Assembly: GCF_004359215.1 (NCBI RefSeq)
Contig: NC_090619.1
Location: forward strand, 6,455,917 to 6,519,916
DNA length: 64,000 bases
Direction of reading: 5' to 3'
Source: Bremia lactucae
Lineage: Eukaryota > Oomycota > Peronosporomycetes > Peronosporales > Peronosporaceae
Position 1 is the first letter of the stretch; the number at the start of each line of letters is the position of its first letter. Below the pieces are notes generated by a model. It was not told where the DNA came from. It was given only the letters and a program-made list of their open reading frames with translations, and ran no database searches. The position numbers and the translations under genes were made by a program. Positions 55,337 to 64,000 of this stretch are shown here, piece after piece.

Positions 55337-57254
55337 TAGAGCTGGAAATCTACGAAGTGTACTGCACAGGAGCTGATGTTGTGGCGTAGGCTGTTGCTAG
55401 AGGCAGTGAATTCGGATATGGGCTGTCGTTTTCGGCCATTCAGAGGGGTTTGTGGTGCTATTGAAGAGACACGATATTTAGTAGCGCCTGTATGAGTCCG
55501 TAAGAGACATGGATGTTGAAGAGGGCTTCAAGACTGACGTGGCTTCAAATCTTTTAGAGTATGTATGGAAAAATCGAACTTGTCAAAGGGGCGAGCAGGC
55601 TATATCATACCTGGCATACCCAATCGCCAGCTGCTCTAACAATTGTTGTCGGCATTTTAGGAGGCAAATTTCCCTTAAAAGCGTTCACACCAGCCTTTGA
55701 TATTCGGGCTCCGTTCTACAATAAACGACGTAGTGGATTAACGGTCGCAAGACATTTCACGTAGTCTATGCTTCCGTTGTGACCTTACTTTTTTGAAGCT
55801 GCCAAAGGTGTCTAGGTTAGAGCACAATCGAGGAGGGAAGTTACAAACATTATTTTTAAAGGTCAACAGCGATAAGTGGCGCTAGTATCTAGAAGAACAA
55901 AAACGGGAACAGTAATGAAATCATCGAAGGCAAAGGTGATCATCATAATCATGCGACATTACGATGGGGCTATAAGATACGAGACATGACAGCAGAGACC
56001 ATATTGATGGACTTTGGAAAATTTAATCGTTAAGTTTGGTAGCCGTCTGCCAGATTATCAAAAGGCGCATTCTTATTAGAATACTAACAAGGACACTATA
56101 TTGCCGGCTAACTTTTGAAACGAGATATGTTGTGCCACCTAGTACCTGCCTTCTCTTGAAAGCGCCCTTGAATCTGTCGAGTTTCCATATAATAAACCGC
56201 GTTGCAAGAAAGATAGTCAATCCAAATAAAAAGGCTATATTAGACGACTTTTCCTCCTATCATTAATTTCCCGAATTTTACAAGCGATGCAATATAGCTT
56301 TTTTCTGGCGCATATTTGCATGTCTCGAATCGATCATGAGATAATTGACGTACAGTACGAAAACAGTATCACGATTTGAAGAGAACTTATTCCAATTGGC
56401 CCATCATGCAGACCTTTACATAATAGTATCTTCTCGAATTTGTCGATGAGCTTTTTACTATGGGCTCGTCGATCACATGCAGTCGCTTAGCATGTTCTTA
56501 ATGATAATGAGCTGTTTGATTCTTGTCACCTCAAGTGCAGGCAGGAGAAATTCATACAGAGGCCATATGGTGACTGCACATTTATGGACATATTCTGGTG
56601 GCTTATTCGCTTTATTAATTTGATGTACTTTCTATCTTTTCAATCACAGTGGATTCATTTAAGCTGGCTCGAGGGTTGCGGTTGTGACGGATCACAATGC
56701 ACTTTCGCTCATGAAGCATAGAAGCATCACTTCGTACAGACGTTCTCCAAAGCAGCATATAATACTTGCCTATCCTGCAAAAACGAAAGACCGGCTGGGG
56801 ATAAGTTCCTCAAGGTTTGAAGCGGTTTTTAATATTAGCATGCATCTTATCACGCAGTCTCACATATAATCACAAAAATGGGATACTGTCTTTTGATGAC
56901 TTAAACTTCAATATATATGTTCCTGCACATCTATTTTACGAATACATGTTAAGGTGGCATCATCAAAATTTAAATTTGATAGTATTGTGGGAATAATATG
57001 GCGGATACGCGTAGTGAATATTATGCGAAGCAAGCCATATGATTAAGGTTTGAAACTGGCTACGAGGGGTGGCCTTGTGCACAGAATATTTCGTTAAGGC
57101 TCTAGTAAACTTCTGATCTGAACAATCTAGCTTACGAAGTCATGAATGGAATGAACATATTGCAATTGCAGAGTATCGATAGTGTGTTACACCGGATTTG
57201 CCCTTTAATTTATTTATTGGTTAGTTTTGTATTTCTAATCATATACACCTTTTG
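55337..57254. other. Intergenic region upstream of the oxidase
   Basis: 1.9 kb without a supportable gene. Short frames (55509, 56023, 56684, 57142) lack any recognisable domain. The oxidase promoter must lie near 55340-55550 on the minus strand. The right border is the LTR at 57255. Confidence 0.6.
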
Positions 57255-57704
57255 TGTAACGGGGCACTGCGACTTGTACTATTTCAGTACAAGTCCACTT
57301 CACACTGCTTCAGATGTGAGTGGTGCCTCTCGTTAGGTGACGTACACTGTACGTATAGAGGAAGACTTCTCTTAAGGCAAGTTAGCTTAAGAGTGTAAAA
57401 TGAAAACTGTATTAATATAGTTAAGTGTCTTGTTAATCTATCTTTGTAAATGTTGTCTTAACTATAAACTAATACTAAACATGTAAATGAATTCTTATAT
57501 ATCTTATCTCGTAACTCTCTTTGATTACTTCTACAGCTGATTAGTCTGCGGAATAAATAGACATAATGGTCTATACCTATTTATGGATAAGAATTCTGAA
57601 CATTACTATATAAAGTAATATCCTTCAAATGTTATCTACCTTTTGGATAATATTAATTAACAATCTTTTATTGTTAATTTCATGTAACGATACACCCCGT
57701 TACA
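57255..57704 (-). repeat. Complete family-1 Gypsy LTR
   Basis: 450 bp, from TGTAACGGGGCACTGCG to ATACACCCCGTTACA; the outer 10 bases are inverted repeats of each other. It contains ATTAACAAT with ATTGTTAAT (near 57653-57679). It is followed by an assembly gap, so it may be a solo LTR or the end of an element hidden in the gap. Confidence 0.9.
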
Positions 57705-58413
57705 NNNNNNNNNNNNNNNNNNNNNNNNNNNNNNNNNNNNNNNNNNNNNNNNNNNNNNNNNNNNNNNNNNNNNNNNNNNNNNNNNNNNNNNNNNNNNNNN
57801 NNNNNNNNNNNNNNNNNNNNNNNNNNNNNNNNNNNNNNNNNNNNNNNNNNNNNNNNNNNNNNNNNNNNNNNNNNNNNNNNNNNNNNNNNNNNNNNNNNNN
57901 NNNNNNNNNNNNNNNNNNNNNNNNNNNNNNNNNNNNNNNNNNNNNNNNNNNNNNNNNNNNNNNNNNNNNNNNNNNNNNNNNNNNNNNNNNNNNNNNNNNN
58001 NNNNNNNNNNNNNNNNNNNNNNNNNNNNNNNNNNNNNNNNNNNNNNNNNNNNNNNNNNNNNNNNNNNNNNNNNNNNNNNNNNNNNNNNNNNNNNNNNNNN
58101 NNNNNNNNNNNNNNNNNNNNNNNNNNNNNNNNNNNNNNNNNNNNNNNNNNNNNNNNNNNNNNNNNNNNNNNNNNNNNNNNNNNNNNNNNNNNNNNNNNNN
58201 NNNNNNNNNNNNNNNNNNNNNNNNNNNNNNNNNNNNNNNNNNNNNNNNNNNNNNNNNNNNNNNNNNNNNNNNNNNNNNNNNNNNNNNNNNNNNNNNNNNN
58301 NNNNNNNNNNNNNNNNNNNNNNNNNNNNNNNNNNNNNNNNNNNNNNNNNNNNNNNNNNNNNNNNNNNNNNNNNNNNNNNNNNNNNNNNNNNNNNNNNNNN
58401 NNNNNNNNNNNNN
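57705..58413. other. Assembly gap (709 N)
   Basis: Undetermined bases. Any frame spanning them is meaningless. The gap lies between two copies of the same LTR segment. Confidence 0.99.
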
Positions 58414-58575
58414 TTGTTAATCTATCTTTGTAAATGTTGTCTTAACTATAAACTAATACTAAACATGTAAATGAATTCTTATCTATCTTATCTCGTAACT
58501 CTCTTTGATTACTTCTACAGCTGATTAGTCTGCGGAATAAATAGACATAATGGTCTATACCTATTTATGGATAAG
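58414..58575 (-). repeat. Second copy of the LTR interior between two gaps
   Basis: 162 bp identical to 57430-57591 except for one base (TATCTATC against TATATATC). Both ends run into N. It could be the partner LTR of an element in the gap or a redundant contig placed twice. Confidence 0.85.
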
Positions 58576-58675
58576 NNNNNNNNNNNNNNNNNNNNNNNNN
58601 NNNNNNNNNNNNNNNNNNNNNNNNNNNNNNNNNNNNNNNNNNNNNNNNNNNNNNNNNNNNNNNNNNNNNNNNNNN
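58576..58675. other. Assembly gap (exactly 100 N)
   Basis: A run of exactly 100 N, a conventional placeholder for a scaffold gap of unknown size. Order and distance across it should not be trusted. Confidence 0.99.
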
Positions 58676-61600
58676 TCTTAGACGAATGGGGTTATGTGAC
58701 CTCATTTGGGTCTACATACCGTTTCAGACGACCCACGTAAAATACGGTATGCGTCTTCATATTCGGGGGAAGGATGAGCCTGTAATTTAGGTCTTCAACC
58801 GCTTCTACCACCGTAAAGGGCCCAATAAAACGCGGCAACAACTTCGTAATACCCCCATGTACTACATAAATTGCATTCTTAGGTAGAGTAGCAGTACTTG
58901 ATAGTACTTTTCCACCCACTTTAAAGTGTTCATTATATTTGCGACGATTTCGGTCCGCATATTCTTTTTGCTTGTCCTGTGCGCTTGCCATTGCGTCACG
59001 GACTTTACGTGTGATGGCTAATAGCTCATCCAAAAAGCGTTGAGCCTCGCTCACGCTTTTAGCACCAAACTCGCCTATGATACTGCCGAGAGGTCAGTCA
59101 TAAGGCGTAATTCCATTGACCACTGCTAAACTGGCAGGGTCGCAAGGGCAAGTTTCAGTCGTTGAGATGATACCCTCGCGGGTTATCGTCATATTGACGA
59201 AACTATGTCCTTCTTTCGCACCGAGCATTGGGAGGGGCCCTTCCCAATAAGACTTTGACTGTGGACAAACGAGACTGGCGTTCGAGGATGGCAGTCCGTT
59301 AAAATAAAACCCACAAAGGGCAATTGCTTGCTCCACTTTTTGGGAGTTGCTATAGTGCGTAAGACATCCGCCACGACCCGATTGGCACGTTCTGTTTGGC
59401 CATCGGCCTGAGGTTGTTCTGTTCGACATGTGGAGCTTGCTACCTGGCAGCTCGAACACATGTCGCCAAACCCAGACGTAAACGTGTATCCCGGGCCGAT
59501 ACTATGGACTTGGTCATCCCGTGTAGTCGGTTAACATGATCCAGGAACAAGAGAGCTGCCTCCTTGCCTGTGATCGATGTTTTACATGGTGCTAAATGCA
59601 CCATTTTGCTCAGTCTGTCTACAAAGACGACGAGCCCCGTCCGACCCTTATGATCGGGCGACACTTACAGACTTTCAACAATCGGTTGGAATCGGTAGCG
59701 GCTTCAGTGGCGCACTGCTGGACGGTGCAGACTTAATGCGCTAACGCTGTTCGCAAGAGCGAATATAGTTGGCCACCCATCTATATAGGCATGGCCACCA
59801 TTTTCCTCTGAAACTTGTAGGAATGTCTTAACACGGCCCAGATGCCCACTCGATGGTGCATCATGGAGCTCGTGAAGTATTGTCAGCTTGAGATCTGTAT
59901 CATGAGGGACATAGATTCTAAAGTGACCACAATCTGAAAGCTGATGCCATAAAAAGCCATCGCAGTAGCTGAGGAGACTTTGCTTAGCCTTCAGATATGA
60001 CATGAAGAGACCTTTGCCCACCAAAGGGATCCGACACCAGGCGGCAATTTTTGTCATGACTGTAGCTCTCTTTTGTTTTGGAGACCAACGAGCTCGTCGA
60101 GTGGTAACCATTCATGGCTGCCAGCGTTGACGACTCAAATTGTGCCTTGGCACGAGGCAGAATATCCTGGTGTCTTGCCTCGAAATCTGGTTTGCACGAT
60201 GACACGTCAGCCGAGACATTCGACCTAGCCGGATTGTATACGACTCTGAAATCAAATTCAGCGAACAATGTAAGCCATCCTACCATTCTAAGCGAGACGT
60301 GCGGTGAGTTTATTGCGGTCCGTAGTGATGCATGGTGCATATAAACCACAAATGGTTCGTGCTCAACAAGTGCACTCGAAACTCAACAAAGTCATACAAA
60401 AATAAAAATGAAAGTAGCTCCTTGTCATCACAGGGTAATTCAATTCCGCAGTTTCAAAAGCCAGGACTGATAAAGGATGACACGGTCAACGCCGTCGTCA
60501 TCCTTCTGCATGAGCGCGCTGCCATTAACAAATTGCTTTCACCGCAGACGACGCTAAAGAGCTTATCCGTGTCTGGCAATGCCATCACCGGTGTTTCAGT
60601 AAGATAATGCTTCACTGATGAGAACGCATCTTCTTGTTCTTTTGCAAACCCATTCCGCGTCCTTTTAAAGGAGGCCAGACAAGGGCTTAGCTCGCTCAGA
60701 TAATTCTTGCTATACTTATGCAAGTAATTAGCAAGCCCTAGGAATTGGCGCAAATCCTTCGCATGTCGCGGGACTGGCCATTCCTTTACCGCTTTTACCT
60801 TGCCTGGGTATGCTCGTACACCATGTGTATCTACGATAGAGCCCTGCACAGGTATCTCAGGGACCCCTATGACGCACTTATGCAAGTTGACGTACAGTTG
60901 GGTGTCCTCCAGAATCTGCAACATGCGCCGGTATGGTCGCCGTGTCCAGCTTATTGCAAGCATGAACCACGCGCTATCCACCTGTGGCTTTACGCACACA
61001 AACGTTCGGGCTGCAGTGAGGCGGTTTGCTCTCACGCACATGTCTCGCATTGACTCGTTTGGCGAAGAACTCATCGATACAATCGACTTGCTCTTTCGGC
61101 AACGGCCATTGCCTGGTCACGCAATACTTGGCGCCAGGTTTGAGGTCTATCTCGTGCCCGATGCCCCTATCTGCTGGTAGGCGGCTCGGCACTTCTTCTG
61201 GGAACACATCACGATATTTCCAAGGAATTTAAAAGAACGACTGTTTCTCAAGGCATCTCTACTGGAGCAGCGAGCCGCTTCTGTTTGTCCGTTTCTAGGA
61301 CGCTTTCGTCCATTGTGAACGACGAGCAACCGTCCACCAAATTCTCTTTTGAAAATTTTAGGACTATTCTGTGGATCTTTCATTCCTAAATTCGGCAAGG
61401 ATTATATCCCACGACATCACCGGGAGTTATACCTCCTCCTTAGTAGATTTAAAGTCTGGAGCACCTCAACTAGGATGCCTTCGCCTTGTTGTCTACAACG
61501 GCCTCAACACCTTGTTCGAAGACCCGTCTTCTTCAGCCAGGACTGATCCAAAGGTCACTCGTTTTGGTCTGCCTTTGATCGTCCTTATCTGTCGGGACCT

Positions 61601-62957
61601 CGTTTTTTTAGTCATCACGACCATTGACTGGGAAGCGCGTGCCGTTGCTCTCTCGGCTAAAGCACTTCTTCCAACCGCACCAGACTCTAGGCTCACTGCC
61701 GGTTCTTGCGATGATTGACTTCTTGTAAGCTCGATATCTACTGCCACATGCTCTTGGCTTTGCGCAGGACATTGGACGGATGACTACTTGTCATCGTCAT
61801 TTTCACTACACCAGTCTCCACGAGCTGGGTAGGACTGGATGACGTTTGACATCCCATCAACGCACCCTTAACAAATGTGTTGTACACGACATCAGTTGCA
61901 TAGGCCTATCGCAGGAGCACATCCTTTCCGGTGTCTGCGTATAGTTAGCCAACACCAGTCTATCCATGGTTAGTGTTTTGCAACCATGGCATGCCTAGGA
62001 TGAGGTCATACGGACTCTCCCTACCTAGCACTGTGAACTTCTCTACACAAGAGAAGTCACTAAAGGTGAAGGCAAGCTCAACTTGAACTCCCTCAGACCT
62101 CACGAACGGTCGCCTCTTCTCGCTTGCCATCCCGGCAAAGCGACTCATACATCGCCGGACTCTGTTTAAAGAGCGAGTTTTACAAAATTCTATGATTCAC
62201 ATAGCCTCGTACTCGAGCGCAATAGACCAGCAAAGTTAAAGTCCGAAAAATTATGACCTCCTCAGAGACTATGCTACCTTTTTGTTCGATAACTCTGAAC
62301 TTAGGGGTAGTTTCAAAGTCTGCGTCAGTAGGGCCGGTCCTGCATTTCCCGAACCCTCGGCGGTCGATGCAGAACTCACGCGTCTTGCACGCTGGTTTTT
62401 GCCATCGCCCTTTGAAAAAAGAATCCTATTGCTGGGCGTCTTCGCACCAGCAGGGACCTTGGCATATCAGCGAGCCATCATATGACCGCGCTTGCCGCAT
62501 TTAAAACCGACAACGTTGGCATTGCCCAACGCCATGGAAGTGGCATCTGAGCTCTCGGCCGACGGCTTATACCAAGCTGTCGCCGAGGCACTGTTGAAGG
62601 ATTCTCCTCACGACAGCCCGACAGCTATCGTATCTCCTGCAAATATTCTTGCAGAAATCGCTTCGCCTGTCGCGCTCCAAAGAAGCGGGCCTGACGAAAC
62701 ACTTCGTTGTTCGGCAGCTATTACATGGCGCGAATCTTTGTATTAAAGATTGCCAATGATAGGAAGGCCTTAACGTCTACCATAAGCGCCGAGTACGCCC
62801 ACTCTGAGACCTTACCCTGCAAATGTGACATGGTGTAAGACACCATCCGGGTGTCGCCCTCGATGATCTGTGCCACACCGCATTGCTGCACGGCTAACAG
62901 CCAGCGAACAATCGTGTGCGCTGCAGTTACATCGAACATGGGCGGGTTCCTTCCCAA
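58676..62957 (-). mobile_element. Element H: Ty3/Gypsy family-2 gag-pol remnant
   Basis: Minus-strand order: gag core (62957-62600: PPMFDVTAAHTIVRWLLAVQ; MSHLQGKVSEWAYSALMVDV; RFFGARQAKRF in shifted frame), protease (about 61960: SPYDLILGMPWLQNTNHG), RT start (61207-60974: CVTRQWPLPKEQVDCIDEFF), RT end/connection (61074-60454: GVPEIPVQGSIVDTHGVRAY; LRQFLGLANYLHKYSKNY), RNase H (60349-59984: MHHASLRTAINSPHVSLRMV), zinc domain (59960-59700, minus strand), integrase (59664-59094: VDRLSKMVHLAPCKTSITGK) and C-terminal domain (59054-58692: FKVGGKVLSSTATLPKNAIY; VFYVGRLKRYVDPNEVT). About 300 bp of the RT palm, including the YxDD box, are deleted at 60920. Its left end, where an aORF and 3' LTR are expected, is lost in the gap. 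Confidence 0.85.
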
Positions 62958-64000
62958 AGTCCAACCACCATGCCCCCAAACCAGCTTTCCTATACCGTGA
63001 TGACGGACAATGTCCGCGTCAATCTCTACAAAAAAAGCAGAAGGAATCTAAGCTTACCCAGAAAGAGCGTTCAGCATGGTTAGAATCGCAGTTTAAGGTA
63101 AAAGTTAGCCAAGTAACGATCTCCAAAACCTACAAACGAGCTGCTGATCTTCTTGCTAATGCAGGCATGGGATGGGAAGAGCCAAAATACACCGGACTGT
63201 CAAGAACCCTGATGGAGAGTGCACTCTTTGAATGATTTCAATTAAATCAAGCTCAGGGCAGCATGAGCGGAGAGCTTCTAGAGTCCAAGAGGGCCGTCTT
63301 TGTCGCCGAGCTCCACCCTGAAGCAAGCATGTCCGATTGTCGAATGGGTGGCTGGACCGTTTCAAGGCGCGTTATGGAATCAAGTCCTGCCGCTGATTTA
63401 ATGATAGCGGTTCTGTGGACATGGCTCTCATTGCCGGTGTGTCGCGAAATCCTCGACCAGCTTGAGTGGGTGAATATTTACAACATGGACGAAACAGGCT
63501 TTTTATGAATGCAGGTGAGCTTCATTGACATTTTTCTGCGTATTCGAACCTCAAACATAAAGCCTAATTTTTGAGAAACTTAGGCAGACATATCGTTAGC
63601 GACAATGCAACATGAGAGACAAAAGCAAAGCCAATAACTTCTTACTGACGTTGTCTGCTGCAAAAGCAGTGGCTCAGATAAGTTGCCCTTCTGGATAATC
63701 GGGAATTCCTAAATCCACGCTGCTTTTAAACCATCAATCGCATCAATCTTGGCTGCAAATACTGCGCAAATAACATGGCCTGGATACTCAACTTTTTTTT
63801 TAGAATGGCTAAAGTTGACAGTCGAATGGCGGGCGGAAGGTGCTACTCATCATGGGCAACTGCACCACCCACATTATGGTGGACGACCTTCCTCATTTGA
63901 GGAACATTAGGATTCATTACCTGCCACTGAATACGACCTCCAAGCTCCAACCCTGCGACGCCGGTATCAATCGGAATTTTAAGGCGAATTATCGCCGTCG
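62958..64000 (+). pseudogene. pogo/Tigger-like DDE transposase, inactive, running off the window
   Basis: ATG at about 62970 (MPPNQLSYTVMTDNVRVNLY), then after a frameshift KLTQKERSAWLESQFKVKVS and QVTISKTYKRAADLLA, a CENP-B N-terminal helix-turn-helix. The second DNA-binding region follows (63345 on: NGWLDRFKARYGIK, frame change). The DDE_1 catalytic core shows the first Asp in NIYNMDETGFL (63475). A possible intron lies between about 63515 and 63590 (CAGGTGAGC to TTAGGCAG). The second catalytic site is at 63840: KVLLIMGNCTTHIM, with Gly where family members have Asp. It ends in NIRIHYLPLNTTSKLQPCDA, then GINRNFKANYRR at the window end. Frameshifts and the lost Asp make it dead. It adjoins the gag of element H. 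Confidence 0.85.

Noticed and set aside
56660..56870. Possible RNase H relic (VVTDHNALSLM)
   Set aside because: Only about ten residues resemble the Gypsy TDHxAL motif, with no supporting motif before or after; chance is likely.
57629..58420. 263-codon plus-strand frame
   Set aside because: It is almost entirely N; translation across an assembly gap has no meaning.

Overview
The window reads as a repeat-dense piece of a eukaryotic chromosome, most probably from an oomycete (Peronosporales-like). This is inferred from the type of Ty3/Gypsy Gag and Pol, the two long intronless host genes, and the mixture of Gypsy, Copia, LINE and pogo/Tigger elements; no ribosomal or mitochondrial marker is present to fix the species. 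Roughly 80% of the window is decayed, nested transposable elements. Nearly every element ORF is broken by frameshifts or stops, and coordinates of element borders are read by eye from internal repeats, so allow about 10-50 bp unless a repeat end is stated.

Layout. 1-5756: tails of two nested plus-strand Gypsy family-1 elements (A inside B), A's 3' LTR being split by a 1,018-bp TIR transposon with a perfect 8-bp target duplication. 5762-13767: minus-strand family-1 element C, nearly full length. 13768-18421: a family-1 LTR fragment, then minus-strand family-2 Gypsy element E1. 18422-25905: Copia pieces in alternating orientation (D1, D2, D3), inserted in E1's reverse transcriptase. 25906-32920: plus-strand family-1 element F with its 3' LTR. 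32921-35160: remains of a further family-1 copy (I) and of a third Gypsy family (J), scrambled by an inversion. 35160-40330: element E2, a family-2/family-1 chimera. 40861-46520: family-2 element G. 46521-49575: a 5'-truncated LINE. 49576-57254: a low-repeat island with the only two intact host genes, a PHD/Tudor-type chromatin protein (plus) and a secreted multicopper oxidase (minus), which converge. 57255-58675: Gypsy LTR copies and two assembly gaps. 58676-62957: family-2 element H. 62958-64000: a dead pogo/Tigger transposase running off the window.

The most interesting theme is the Gypsy architecture: in both families an additional long ORF ending in a coiled coil lies between pol and the 3' LTR on the opposite strand, so that pol and this ORF converge. 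It is seen in at least eight copies (A, B, C, F, I, E1, E2, G). The second theme is rearrangement: at least three short inversions (228 bp, 664 bp and about 1.38 kb). Flipping two of them back rejoins two different interrupted elements at once. A 1,127-bp tract is identical in E1 and E2, and two near-perfect fold-back palindromes sit in element coding sequence.
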